NCBI GenBank assembly: GCA_934230325.1
Contig: CAKQEP010000003.1
Location: 1-64,000, forward strand
From: an uncultured Clostridia bacterium
GTDB lineage: Bacteria > Bacillota > Clostridia > Christensenellales > CAG-314
DNA length: 64,000 bases
Reading direction: 5' to 3'
Below are positions 34,578-43,260 of this stretch, one piece after another; the first letter of the stretch is position 1, and each line of letters begins with the position of its first letter. The notes beneath the pieces are model-generated. The model had not been told where the DNA came from. It searched no databases and saw only the letters and a program-made list of their open reading frames with translations. Made by a program: the position numbers and the translations under genes.

Positions 34578-35609
34578 CTATTTGGCGCGTTTTGCTTTGT
34601 ACTCGTCAAAATCGGCGGTCACTTTTTCCAACTTTTTGATTATATCCAATTCGTACGGGCATCTTTGCATACACTTTCCGCATTTTACGCATTTGTCGGC
34701 GGTGGTTTTCATACTGAAATATCTGTCTGCCGCCCAGTCCGCAAGGTCGTAATTTTTTAGGTAGTTTTGAAAGGTAAAACAGGTAGGTATATCTATGCCT
34801 ACGGTGCAGGGCGCGCAATAACCGCATCTGCGACAAAAAACGTTGCCCAACTCCGCCGCTATTTTTTTGCAACGGGCTTTTTCCTCCGCGTTAAGCGCGT
34901 CAAAGGAAAGGTCGGCGTCCTCGTCCACTTCTTTAAAACTCGCCATACCGGGTATAACGACGGATACGTGCGGATTGTCAAAACAAAAACGCATCGCAAG
35001 TTTGACGTCGGTAAGATTGCCGCCTGCAAGCGGTTTCATTACCACTACGCCGATATCGTGTTTAAAAGCGCTTTCAAACAAATCGTCGCCCTGCCTTTCC
35101 ACTATATTATAAGGAAACATAATACTTTCTATTTTGTCGGAAAAGTTGTCAATCGCGTACTGCAAAATTTCTTTTTTGTGGCACGTAAGACCAAAGTGCA
35201 ACACTTTGCCTTGTTGACGGTATTTTTTAAAGGTTTGGTACGCGCCGCCTTCCGCAAAAATTTTGTCTATTCCCGCAATATCCTTGACGTTGTGAACCTG
35301 ATACAAATCTATATACGACGTTTCCAACGCCGCAAGGGAATCTTCTATGTTTTTTGCAAAGCCTTCGCCGTCGCAGGCAGGACCTTTTGTGGCAAGAACT
35401 ACCTCCCGCCGACGATTTTTTATCGCTTTGCCTATATAACTTTCGCTGACGGTGTACCCGCGTGCGGTATCTATATAATTTATCCCTTTGTCAAGCACAT
35501 AGTTTACCACTTTTGCCGCTTCTTCCGCGTCAAGCCTTTGCAAAGGTATGCCACCCAACCCGACGACGGATATTTTTAAGCCGCTTTTTCCCAAAACTTT
35601 GTATTCCAT
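34578..35609 (-). CDS. Aldo/keto reductase with C-terminal ferredoxin-like domain
   Basis: 343 aa. The TIM-barrel part (1-265) has the AKR catalytic set: DTARGY with Asp/Tyr, a Lys in LATKG, and a His in HFGLTCHK. After residue 270 come CRRCGYCAPC and then CVKCGKCMQRCP, two cysteine clusters expected to bind [4Fe-4S]; this fusion is common in anaerobes and suggests electron transfer from ferredoxin in place of, or as well as, NAD(P)H. The substrate is unknown. AGAGAGG precedes the ATG. Confidence 0.88.
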   Translation of the reverse strand: MEYKVLGKSGLKISVVGLGGIPLQRLDAEEAAKVVNYVLDKGINYIDTARGYTVSESYIGKAIKNRRREVVLATKGPACDGEGFAKNIEDSLAALETSYIDLYQVHNVKDIAGIDKIFAEGGAYQTFKKYRQQGKVLHFGLTCHKKEILQYAIDNFSDKIESIMFPYNIVERQGDDLFESAFKHDIGVVVMKPLAGGNLTDVKLAMRFCFDNPHVSVVIPGMASFKEVDEDADLSFDALNAEEKARCKKIAAELGNVFCRRCGYCAPCTVGIDIPTCFTFQNYLKNYDLADWAADRYFSMKTTADKCVKCGKCMQRCPYELDIIKKLEKVTADFDEYKAKRAK

Positions 35610-35775
35610 AAAAAAAACCTCTCTCGCGCAAACGGAATTGCCGCCGCTCCTTGTATTTTGTCAAAACCCGAAAGTCATTGTCAAAACCTTAAAGCAAGCC
35701 AAAGCAAACCCGACTGTTGCTTAATTTTTATTTTAACGCAAAAATCAAAAAAAGTAAACCGAACGCCGCGCATAG

Positions 35776-35811
35776 ACAAAAAAAACCGCAAAGATTGCCT
35801 TGCGGTTTTGT
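35776..35811 (-). terminator. Terminator of the histidine kinase gene
   Basis: AACCGCAA/TTGCGGTT with a T run on the minus strand. The 324-base gap 35610-35933 also holds a 15-bp palindrome CTATATA-A-TATATAG (35871-35885) and, near the reductase gene, the word GGTTTTGACAA twice on the minus strand (about 35656-35690), which may provide its -35 boxes. Confidence 0.75.
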
Positions 35812-35933
35812 AATATCGTCGGTTTTTGTGAGTTTGCGGCGCATTTTGCCGTATTTGCAATTCGATTACGCTATATAATATATAGTATCGTAGTATTCGG
35901 TTTTGCGGCGTTTTAAAGTTTGACGTTTTAAAG

Positions 35934-37559
35934 TCATCGGTTGCTTGCGATGGACGGCTGTTTAGATTCGTTTTGCTCCGACATCGCTTTTTCTTTTTCT
36001 TCTTTGGTTGCCAACGGCATTTCAAAATAAAAATCGCTGCCTTTGCCCAAAACGCTGTTTGCGCCGTACTTTGCTTTGTGTTTTATCAAAATATCCTTGA
36101 CTATCGACAACCCTAAACCGTTGCTGTCGCCGCGTTGGTGCTTTATACTGGCTTTGGTGTATCTGTCCCAAATATGAGGCAGTTCCTCTTGAGAAATACC
36201 TATGCCGTAGTCAAATATATCAAATCTCACGGCGTCTTTGTATTTTTTGAGAACCAACCGTATCACCGTGCTGTTTCCGCTGTATTTGACGGCGTTGGAT
36301 ATAAAGTTGTTAAAAACTCTGTCCATACGCTGTTTGTCGGCGGTGACGTATACTCCGCCGTCTATATCCCGCTCGAATTTAAACTTTTTGTTTGCGTCGG
36401 CGTATATATCGATGGTCTTGTTGAGTTGCTCGGAAAGGTCGTACACTTCAAACTTGAGTTGCGTGGCGTTTTCGTTTTTTGCAAGAACGAGAAGGTTGTT
36501 TACCATCTCGGTGAGTCTGTCGGCTTCTCCTATTATCGTTGCGAGATGCTTTTCGCGTTTTTCCTTGTTGTCGCCCGACAAATCGCGAATCATCTCCGCA
36601 TAAGACTTGATGAGAGTAAGCGGCGTGCGTAGGTCGTGACCGACGTTTGCTATCATATCCTTGCGCATTGTTTCGGCGCGAGCAAGTTCCTTTGCGGTGA
36701 GGTTTAAACTCTCCGACAACTCGTCGACTTCGTTGTAACCGTTGCCCGCAAACCGCACGTCATAGTCGCCCGACGCAAGCCTTGCCGCCGAACGCGACAT
36801 CTGCTCTATGGGACGCGACAACTGCGCGGACAACAACCACGCCGCCGCAAAGGACAACACCAACGCCGATATAGTGACGACGAGCAACTGCGCCGCCATC
36901 AACGACATCGTAGACGCCAAATTAAACAGCGGAACGTAAGCGTAAAAAATAAATTCCTGTCCGCCTTCGCCGTAAAAAGCGACGGCAAACCTTATGGCGG
37001 TTTTTTCCGTGCTGTTGTCGTCGGCTATGGTTTCGCAAATGGTTTTGTCGGGAGAATTTTTAAGTTCTGCGCTCAATCTTGCGACGCCGGATATTATTTC
37101 CTTTTTTCCGTTGTGGAAAGTGCCGAAGTTTTTGTCCGCCAACACGAGTTTGTCCTCGTTTCCGTTGCTATCCACGCCGTACAGGCACTGTTTGTACGGA
37201 CCGAAAAGATAAATGTTGAATCCGTTTGTACGAGCAAGCCCGTATAGGTCGGATTTGGATTTTTCCCAGCCGTTTGCCTTAATCATAGATACGGAAGACT
37301 CGCACAAGCGGCGAACGTCGTTCATACGCATTCCGTTGTAGTAGGACTTTGCAAACACAAACTGAAAAAACCACATTACGGCGAGTATGCACACCGCAAA
37401 AAGCATAAAATAAAGCCATATCCCAAAGCGTATGCCGTTGAGATTTGACTTTGTTTTGCGTGGCGCGCCGACGCCGTTTTTAGCGGCGTCGGGCGCGGTT
37501 TTTATTGAGTTTTTGGTTTGAGGAGAGTAGTTTTTAGCCCTCGACTTCCGGTTGTTCAT
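35934..37559 (-). CDS. Membrane sensor histidine kinase
   Basis: 541 aa. A basic, Asn/Lys-rich cytoplasmic start, membrane helix 1 (about 47-70), an extracellular sensor of about 150 residues, membrane helix 2 (about 220-243), HAMP, then HisKA with ANVGHDLRTPLTL (phospho-His about 308) and the ATPase with NFISNAVKYSG, DYGIGISQEELPHIWDRY and GLGLSIVKDIL. The ATG at 37559 overlaps the end of the response regulator gene by 26 bases, so the pair is translationally coupled. Signal unknown. Confidence 0.94.
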   Translation of the reverse strand: MNNRKSRAKNYSPQTKNSIKTAPDAAKNGVGAPRKTKSNLNGIRFGIWLYFMLFAVCILAVMWFFQFVFAKSYYNGMRMNDVRRLCESSVSMIKANGWEKSKSDLYGLARTNGFNIYLFGPYKQCLYGVDSNGNEDKLVLADKNFGTFHNGKKEIISGVARLSAELKNSPDKTICETIADDNSTEKTAIRFAVAFYGEGGQEFIFYAYVPLFNLASTMSLMAAQLLVVTISALVLSFAAAWLLSAQLSRPIEQMSRSAARLASGDYDVRFAGNGYNEVDELSESLNLTAKELARAETMRKDMIANVGHDLRTPLTLIKSYAEMIRDLSGDNKEKREKHLATIIGEADRLTEMVNNLLVLAKNENATQLKFEVYDLSEQLNKTIDIYADANKKFKFERDIDGGVYVTADKQRMDRVFNNFISNAVKYSGNSTVIRLVLKKYKDAVRFDIFDYGIGISQEELPHIWDRYTKASIKHQRGDSNGLGLSIVKDILIKHKAKYGANSVLGKGSDFYFEMPLATKEEKEKAMSEQNESKQPSIASNR

Positions 37560-38229
37560 ACTCAAACTTGTAGCCCAGTCCTCTCAACGTAACGATGCAA
37601 TTGCGGTACGGTCCGAGATTGCTGCGCAGCATTTTGATATGAGTATCGACGGTGCGGTCGTCACCGTAAAAATCGTATCCCCAAACGTTGGCAAGTAATT
37701 TTTCTCTGCTGACGGCTTTGCCTTCGTTTTTGACGAGGAAAAACAGTACTTCGTACTCTTTGGGAGTCATATCGGCTTTTTGTTTGTCAACGATAACGTT
37801 TCTGCCTTCAAAATCGATGACAAGACCGCCGTATACGCGAGTATCCCTTTCCTTCTCCTCGCCGCGATTAAAACGGTTTAACACCGCCTTTACGCGAGCG
37901 ATAACCTCTTTGGGACTAAAGGGTTTTGTGACGTAATCGTCTACGCCCATTTCAAAACTGAACAGTTTGTCATACTCTTGGTCACGAGCGGACAAGATGA
38001 TGACGGGAATGTTCTTTTGATTTTTTCTGATTTCTTTGAGCGCACTCATACCGTCCATTTTGGGCATCATAATATCCATTATGATGAGGTCAAAATTTTG
38101 ATTTTCGCACAGTTTGACTGCTTCCAGACCGTCGGCGGCACAGACTGCTTCAAAATCGTTGTACTCAAGGTACTCTTTGAGAACCTCTCTGATTTGTTGT
38201 TCGTCATCGACGACAAGAATTCTTTTCAT
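37534..38229 (-). CDS. OmpR/PhoB-family response regulator
   Basis: 231 aa. Receiver domain 1-120 with DDE (8-10), phospho-acceptor Asp52 in LIIMDIMMPKMDG and the Lys in YVTKPF; winged-helix DNA-binding domain with TPKEYEVLFFLVKNEGKAVSREKLLANVWGYD and the recognition segment RTVDTHIKMLRSNL. Partner of the kinase that follows it with overlap. Confidence 0.95.
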   Translation of the reverse strand: MKRILVVDDEQQIREVLKEYLEYNDFEAVCAADGLEAVKLCENQNFDLIIMDIMMPKMDGMSALKEIRKNQKNIPVIILSARDQEYDKLFSFEMGVDDYVTKPFSPKEVIARVKAVLNRFNRGEEKERDTRVYGGLVIDFEGRNVIVDKQKADMTPKEYEVLFFLVKNEGKAVSREKLLANVWGYDFYGDDRTVDTHIKMLRSNLGPYRNCIVTLRGLGYKFEYEQPEVEG

Positions 38230-38231
38230 CT

Positions 38232-38315
38232 GTTAAAACTCCTTTATTTATATTTTTGTTTGTTGTTTTGTTGTTTTTGGTTTTTCTATTTTTGGTTTTT
38301 TGGTTTTTGGGTTTG
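38232..38315 (-). other. A/C-only leader between gtrA-like gene and response regulator
   Basis: From about 38250 to 38315 the + strand is almost purely T and G (one C), so the transcript here consists nearly only of A and C with short repeated CCAAAAA and ACAA words. Such RNA cannot fold and may serve as an open ribosome-loading region ahead of the response regulator. No terminator is seen, so read-through from the upstream gene is likely. Confidence 0.45.
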
Positions 38316-38885
38316 TTAATTTGTCGTTTGGTCGGTTGGATTTTGGTCGGCTTGCTCGACGGCGGTTTGCCCTTGCTCTACGTCGCAAGCGATTTGCGTT
38401 TCTTTGTCGGTTTTGGATTTCTTGCGAGCCTTAAACACGACGAATCTGCAAAAAAGAAAATCGCATACCGTGTTTATCGCCATTTTTATCAGTTTTGCGA
38501 CGGCGGGAGTCAACCCTTTGTTGACAAACCAAACTATCAAAAGCCCCGCCAACGGCGTCGTAACGGCGTAATACAAAACGTACAACAACAGCCCGTACTT
38601 GTTGCCGCTGTACCTAAACGTAAACCGCCTGTTTAACAAATAATTGCATACGCAGGACAACAAAACGGAAACGGCTTCCGCAAGCATAAGCCACAAGCCT
38701 ATCGCTCTTTGCGAGTCGCCAAACGGGCTTAATTTTGACAACAACCAAAAACTGCCCAAAGCCATGCCGCCCGTGATGGTCGCGTTGATAAAAAACCGCA
38801 ATATCTGCTTGGGCGTCTTTGGCGTCATACCCATTACGCTTGCCGTAGAAGTTTCTTCCCGCTCGCTTTTGTCTTTCCGATTCAT
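38316..38885 (-). CDS. GtrA-like four-helix membrane protein
   Basis: 189 aa. Four membrane helices between residues 27 and 150 with the GtrA-family patterns LRFFINATITGG, SVLLSCVCNYLLNRRFTF and CDFLFCRFVVF, where the Asn-Arg-x-Phe-x-F and FxFR-type segments are conserved. The family is thought to flip polyprenyl-linked sugars or act in surface glycosylation. The C-terminal 35 residues are polar and Gln/Asp-rich. Its ATG overlaps the preceding stop (ATGA). Confidence 0.85.
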   Translation of the reverse strand: MNRKDKSEREETSTASVMGMTPKTPKQILRFFINATITGGMALGSFWLLSKLSPFGDSQRAIGLWLMLAEAVSVLLSCVCNYLLNRRFTFRYSGNKYGLLLYVLYYAVTTPLAGLLIVWFVNKGLTPAVAKLIKMAINTVCDFLFCRFVVFKARKKSKTDKETQIACDVEQGQTAVEQADQNPTDQTTN

Positions 38886-39199
38886 CTACCGAGCCACCAA
38901 AACATAAGCAGCGCGGCGGCGGCAAACCCGCACAAAACGCTCAAAACCGCAGGAAGATAATGTCGTAAAGCCGCCCGCATAAGCGCGGAATGCTCCTTGC
39001 GGGACAAATCCAACCCGTTTTTTTTGGTTCTGCGTTGCTTGTATACGGGACGAGTCAAGTCCATATCCGCAAAACTCGTTTGACCGTCGTCTTGCCATAC
39101 GTGGTCAGGACCGAAATCGTCGGCAAGCATGGGAGGCTCGTCCGTCGTGACAGTCTCTTTTTTTGCGTGCGTATCAACCTGATTTTTGTCCTTTTTCAT
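38882..39199 (-). CDS. Small tail-anchored membrane protein
   Basis: 105 aa. A soluble, highly charged N-terminal part (MKKDKNQVDTHAKKETV and an acidic middle with DDFGPDHVWQDD) and a single C-terminal helix (about 80-102, PAVLSVLCGFAAAALLMFWW). No family recognised. Coupled by an ATGA overlap to the GtrA-like gene, so it is probably a partner of that protein. Confidence 0.65.
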   Translation of the reverse strand: MKKDKNQVDTHAKKETVTTDEPPMLADDFGPDHVWQDDGQTSFADMDLTRPVYKQRRTKKNGLDLSRKEHSALMRAALRHYLPAVLSVLCGFAAAALLMFWWLGR

Positions 39200-39383
39200 T
39201 TTGCGCCTTTTTTTGCCCTTTAAACGCTTTTGCGGTATTTATCGCGCAAATAGCCGTTTAAACCGACTTCTGCTTTTCCGTACTATAGTGTAACAAAAAA
39301 TTTAAACAAATGCAAGGATTAAAAGCAAAAATTTCACAAATCTACATGAATTTTAATTTTGTAGATTATTTATAACAAAAAAA

Positions 39384-39435
39384 AAGACGGCCGAAAGCAC
39401 AAACCGCTCTCTAAGTGCGTCACCCATAGGGATTT
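39384..39435 (+). repeat. Left arm of imperfect inverted repeat around the 39.4-43.3 kb cassette
   Basis: AAGACGGC (39384-39391) and, further in, GCGTCACCCATAGGGATTT (39417-39435). The complement of the right arm at 43261-43293 has the same two words in the same order with 3 mismatches in the 19-base word and a shorter spacer. The remaining gap 39200-39509 shows no gene. Confidence 0.4.
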
Positions 39436-39448
39436 AAATTAAATAAAG

Positions 39449-39482
39449 TAAAAAAGCAAACCAAAATTGTTTGCTTTTTATT
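39449..39482 (-). terminator. Terminator at the left end of the cassette
   Basis: AAAAAGCAAAC (39451-39461) and GTTTGCTTTTT (39469-39479), symmetrical, able to stop transcription in both directions. Confidence 0.75.
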
Positions 39483-39509
39483 ATTCATAATGTAATACTC
39501 CTTTGAATT

Positions 39510-39713
39510 TTATTTTAATGCTTGCCATTTTTGCCATTTGCTACAACTTGCCATAGGATTCATCTGCGCTTGATTAAATCCCCCTCCACAACATTTACCC
39601 GTTTGGTTTTGTTCAAATACAGAGTATGAACCGAAAGCGTCCGTACTTCTACTTCCTGCCCATAAAGCACAAGTGGCGCATACTTTAAAAGAACTTGGTA
39701 ATCTGTTTTCCAT
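39510..39713 (-). CDS. Small cysteine-rich protein
   Basis: 67 aa, starting MENRLPSSFK, with GGAG upstream. Five cysteines in the pattern CxxC (VCATCALW), CC (GKCCGGGF) and C (SCSKWQKW), with tryptophans after the first and last clusters; this suggests a small metal-binding or Fe-S fold. No signal peptide. It lies 60 bases after the PD-(D/E)XK gene on the same strand and may be the last member of the cassette. Not recognised as a named family. Confidence 0.6.
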   Translation of the reverse strand: MENRLPSSFKVCATCALWAGSRSTDAFGSYSVFEQNQTGKCCGGGFNQAQMNPMASCSKWQKWQALK

Positions 39714-39775
39714 TTTTTTAACTCTCCTTTTGTTGATAAACAAAGTATAGCATAGTCGTTATACCATATTTGGGA

Positions 39776-40762
39776 TTATAAAGACCAGTCCTTCATAACA
39801 ATTAAAAATTCTTTAGTGAATTTTTCCACCAAAGTTATAAATTCTTCGTCTGTTGTTGCTTTTAACCCTTTTGGTGTTTCGCCTATTTGTTGTTTATAAT
39901 TTTGACAAATAAATGAAGTATAACTTTTAATATTTTCTTTTAGGATACTAAATTTTTCCGCATCTCTTTCAACGCCATAAAGCAAAATTCTTGCCGCAAA
40001 ATTATCTTCCAAACAATCTCTACTTCTAATTTCTAAATATGGAGATTTTTCTGAAAACCCCAATTTTTTAATTACAAGACAAATATATGGGTATTGTCCT
40101 GCTTTCCACACGCCTACTTGGTATCCGTTTTTATTTAAGTGAGGAACTATTGAATTATTAAAATAACTTTCCCACTTTACAAAATCTATATTAGTGTTGT
40201 TTTCTTTTGGTTTCTCGTTCGTATAGTAAGCACTATAAAGCTTATACACGTAAGCAATATAATAGTCAAGAACATCATTGAAAGTGCTATTATCATTTAA
40301 AAAAAGATTATAAATACTGTCAATATCAAATATACTCCATCCCGCCTTATCTATACGTTCTTTTTCTTCATTGGATATTTTAGCTGTTTTATAAAAAATT
40401 TTATACACTTTTTCTATAGGTTTTTCACCTACTTTTACAAGCCAATTACAGTGTGCATTAATTTTTTCATTATAATTATCTAATTGCTTATGTTCTTCAC
40501 TTATTGTCTTGTCTTCAATGACTATTAAATAATCTTTGCCATCATATTTAAACCAAACAGAAATATCTATTTTGTTCCATTGCGCAGTCGTTTTTAAGTC
40601 TTCAATTTTTGAAAAATTAAGGCTGTCTTTTGTGAAAGCATTAAAAACCTTTTTACAGATTTTAACAACTTCTTCATTTTCACAATCGTGGTTTTCAAAC
40701 AACCATCTTAAAAAAGCATCTTGAGATAATTCTTTTGTCGCATAATCAAATAAATTTTTCAT
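39776..40762 (-). CDS. PD-(D/E)XK nuclease-superfamily protein
   Basis: 328 aa. The N-terminus LFDYATKELSQDAFLRWLF and the core KIDISVWFKYDGKDYLIVIEDKT give the nuclease motif: Asp66, then Glu83-x-Lys85, followed by a helix with QLDNYNEK. This is the arrangement of the 'PD-(D/E)XK_4' type proteins, frequent in defence islands and phage. The C-terminal half (about 200-328) is a separate domain with YPYICLVIKKLG and may bind a target. It starts 5 bases after the WYL gene, whose stop codon overlaps the AAGGAG ribosome site, so the two are co-translated. Composition is more A/T-rich than neighbouring housekeeping genes. Confidence 0.75.
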   Translation of the reverse strand: MKNLFDYATKELSQDAFLRWLFENHDCENEEVVKICKKVFNAFTKDSLNFSKIEDLKTTAQWNKIDISVWFKYDGKDYLIVIEDKTISEEHKQLDNYNEKINAHCNWLVKVGEKPIEKVYKIFYKTAKISNEEKERIDKAGWSIFDIDSIYNLFLNDNSTFNDVLDYYIAYVYKLYSAYYTNEKPKENNTNIDFVKWESYFNNSIVPHLNKNGYQVGVWKAGQYPYICLVIKKLGFSEKSPYLEIRSRDCLEDNFAARILLYGVERDAEKFSILKENIKSYTSFICQNYKQQIGETPKGLKATTDEEFITLVEKFTKEFLIVMKDWSL

Positions 40763-40767
40763 TTGAC

Positions 40768-41751
40768 TTACTCCTTATATTTTTCATTTGCAGCTCGCAC
40801 GTTTTTCTTTATGCGTTCTCTAAGTTCTAGCGGCGACAAAACTTCAACGGCGTTAAGATATTGCATCGCCCAATATTCCATTGCGTTTATACTAGCGTGC
40901 ACTTTCACTAAAAAACGTCCATCTTGTCGTTCTTCTATGCGAATATCTTTACCAAACCAATCAATAATTTGGTCGATAGCCCAACCGTCTGCAGTAAATT
41001 CAATAGTTTGAGGTTCATCAAAAAACATATACGGCATACTTTGCGAGAAGCGTTTATAATCTATGCCATACTCAAACCCTTTAACCGATTTTAACGGTGT
41101 ACGAATCGTATCAAGTTGTTCAATATCAGTAATTCTATCCATACGGTAATACTGAATATGTTGCCACTTTTCGTTATAACCCATTAAATAATAGCGTTGA
41201 TTGTGAAGTATCATTTGATAGGGGCTAACCGTATGAATTGCCGAACGGTGCATTTTTTTATCTGCGCCATATTTATTATAATCGAACTTGATTTGACGTT
41301 CCGACTCAATCGCCTCGTCGATAATTTCAATATTGTAAAAAACGGCGACATTTTCCGTTTTATTCCATTCTTGTACAGAATAAATATTTTTAACGCGCTT
41401 CTTAAAATACTTGTTCGACTGAGCGCAAAGCTTTTCTATAAGTTCTTTCGATTGTTTAGGTGTAATATGCTTACTCGATAAAACACCGTCTATTAAGAGT
41501 TTTAGTTCACTATCTTCAAAAGTTCTTTCCGCAAGATATGAGCCTTTTTTTGTAGTCTCAATTTCATATCCTGCTTCGTTAAGCAGTGATATATTTCTAC
41601 CGATTGCCTTTCTTTCAATTGTAAGTCCGTATTCGCTCTCTAATAGTTCTACTATTTTATCGTGTTTTATAGGGTGTTCACTATCGCTATGTTTTTCTAA
41701 AATTTGCAAGACACGAATAAGCGCCAGTTTTTTCGGTTCAAAACTTTCCAT
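40768..41751 (-). CDS. WYL-domain transcriptional regulator
   Basis: 327 aa. Residues 1-75 contain a winged helix (KLALIRVLQILEKHSD, VELLESEYGLTIERKAIGRNISLLNEAGYEI); residues about 135-215 form the WYL domain with HTVSPYQMILHNQRYYLMGY and YRMDRI, where WYL itself reads YYL; the C-terminal WCX extension follows (AMQYLNAVEVLSP). WYL proteins such as CapW/BrxR regulate anti-phage operons in response to nucleic-acid signals. The open frame to 41814 is rejected because it overlaps FtsH-like coding sequence and the promoter at 41782-41810. Confidence 0.88.
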   Translation of the reverse strand: MESFEPKKLALIRVLQILEKHSDSEHPIKHDKIVELLESEYGLTIERKAIGRNISLLNEAGYEIETTKKGSYLAERTFEDSELKLLIDGVLSSKHITPKQSKELIEKLCAQSNKYFKKRVKNIYSVQEWNKTENVAVFYNIEIIDEAIESERQIKFDYNKYGADKKMHRSAIHTVSPYQMILHNQRYYLMGYNEKWQHIQYYRMDRITDIEQLDTIRTPLKSVKGFEYGIDYKRFSQSMPYMFFDEPQTIEFTADGWAIDQIIDWFGKDIRIEERQDGRFLVKVHASINAMEYWAMQYLNAVEVLSPLELRERIKKNVRAANEKYKE

Positions 41752-41781
41752 TTTTATAACCGCCTTTATTTCAGTATTTTT

Positions 41782-41810
41782 ATTATACCAAAACTGTCGC
41801 AATAAATCAA
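41782..41810 (-). promoter_or_regulatory. Promoter of the WYL-nuclease unit
   Basis: Minus strand TTGATT (41805-41810), 17 bases, TATAAT (41782-41787). The -35 box overlaps the stop codon of the FtsH-like gene, so regulator and nuclease can be expressed apart from the protease. Confidence 0.7.
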
Positions 41811-43078
41811 GCATCTATTTGTTCGGATAAGTTACAAATATCTTCCCAGACTAAAATTTCTTTTTCAAATAAAGCGGTAGCTATTGTTTCAAGCAGTTTC
41901 TGATTGTCCTTAAGTAACGTGAATGCTTCGTTATACAGTTCTTCAAGCATCTCTGAAATTTTATCGGTGATTTCTTCGACACGTTTAATCGGTTGTTTGT
42001 CGTGATAGGGACTACCGTCATAAAGATAATAAAAACCTTTTATCGCCAACTTTTCTATGTAATATCTCGTCAACTGACTAGCTTTTTTAATGTCAGATTC
42101 TACTCCTAAATCAGGTGTGTTATAAATAATTTCTGTACTTGCTTTTCCTGAAAGTAATATTATGATTTCATTCTTGAATTCTTCAAAGGTATGATTTTCT
42201 TCTTCGTGCTCATAAGTAGAGCAAAAACCACCGACTTCTCCGTGTTTTTTGGACGTAAGTAGTGCAATTTTCTTCCCTAAAAGAATTGAGGCGACAGCGT
42301 GTCCTGCTTCATGATAGCATACCATTTTTCTTTCCGTTTCATTCATCTTTTTAGACGGAAGATGTTTTGTAGATAAACGCATAACCGCATCTATAAAATG
42401 CTTTTTATTTATGCTTGTTAAATTTTCATATCCAGCATATACACCTGCTTCGTTTACGACACTTTCTAAAAAAGCACATGATTTCCCTTCTAAAAGGTTT
42501 GCAACGAACTCTGCTGAAACGTCTTCAGTTATTGCCTTGTTTTTCAAGAAGTGTGCAATAATTTTTATTGAATCTTCCTTGTTTGGTATTTCAATTTTCA
42601 TTTGTTTGCCAAATCTTCCTTCTCTTAATAAGGAATAGGGAATGTTTAATATCTCGTTCGCCGTTGCTACAACGAATACGTCTTTTCCTTTTAAATCTTC
42701 AAAGCAAGACTGGATAGTTACGAATTCTTCTTTATTGTTATCTTCTCTTAAATTGTCTTGCGCAAACTTATCCATATCGTCTAAAAAAACGATTGACGGC
42801 TGATTATTGATTGCATTTTCAAAAGTTTCCCTAATTTTATCTACAAAAGCACCGTCTGCACGGTCTTTTTTGCACGAAAAGCATTTTCTTCCACTTTCTT
42901 CAATCAAGGTTTTAGCCATAAGAGTTTTTCCTAACCCAGGCTCTCCATGTAAGAGAATAGCCTTTGGCATCTCTACGCCTAAAGCAGAGTACTTTTCTTT
43001 GTTCTTCATTACGTCGCAAAGGCGCATCAATTCTTCTTTTTCAGTTTCATAACCGATAATTGCTTCAAATTTTTTCAT
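41807..43078 (-). CDS. Soluble FtsH-like AAA+ zinc metalloprotease
   Basis: 423 aa, against about 600-650 for FtsH. The AAA+ domain begins almost at residue 1 (no membrane helices): Walker A GEPGLGKT (45-52), Walker B IVFLDDMD (96-103), sensor ATAN (138-141), and arginine-finger region REGRFGK (152-158). The peptidase domain has HEAGH (256-260) and a downstream acidic ligand candidate in VESDIKKA, as in M41 peptidases. The FtsH substrate-gripping FVG loop is not evident; the equivalent region holds CFSCKK. It probably unfolds and degrades cytosolic proteins. First gene of the cassette; no homologous role is known to me. Confidence 0.82.
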   Translation of the reverse strand: MKKFEAIIGYETEKEELMRLCDVMKNKEKYSALGVEMPKAILLHGEPGLGKTLMAKTLIEESGRKCFSCKKDRADGAFVDKIRETFENAINNQPSIVFLDDMDKFAQDNLREDNNKEEFVTIQSCFEDLKGKDVFVVATANEILNIPYSLLREGRFGKQMKIEIPNKEDSIKIIAHFLKNKAITEDVSAEFVANLLEGKSCAFLESVVNEAGVYAGYENLTSINKKHFIDAVMRLSTKHLPSKKMNETERKMVCYHEAGHAVASILLGKKIALLTSKKHGEVGGFCSTYEHEEENHTFEEFKNEIIILLSGKASTEIIYNTPDLGVESDIKKASQLTRYYIEKLAIKGFYYLYDGSPYHDKQPIKRVEEITDKISEMLEELYNEAFTLLKDNQKLLETIATALFEKEILVWEDICNLSEQIDA

Positions 43079-43217
43079 ATTTTATTCTCCTCTTGTTTTG
43101 TGATTGTATTTTATCAAAATTATTGTACCAAAAACGGGATAATAATTTATTTATTTTCATAAAGTGTAGCACACTATACTTTGCAAGCAAAGTCGTGTGT
43201 TTTGCAAAGCAAAAAGA

Positions 43218-43248
43218 AAAAGGATAGCAAAAATTCTGCTATCCTTTT
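43218..43248 (-). terminator. Terminator between the M1 peptidase and the cassette
   Basis: AAAAGGATAGCA (43218-43229) and TGCTATCCTTTT (43237-43248), usable in both directions. Confidence 0.75.
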
Positions 43249-43260
43249 ATATTGTCTAAA

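Noticed and set aside
34767..35579. 270-codon open frame opposite the aldo/keto reductase
   Set aside because: Antisense shadow; the reductase motifs are complete on the minus strand.
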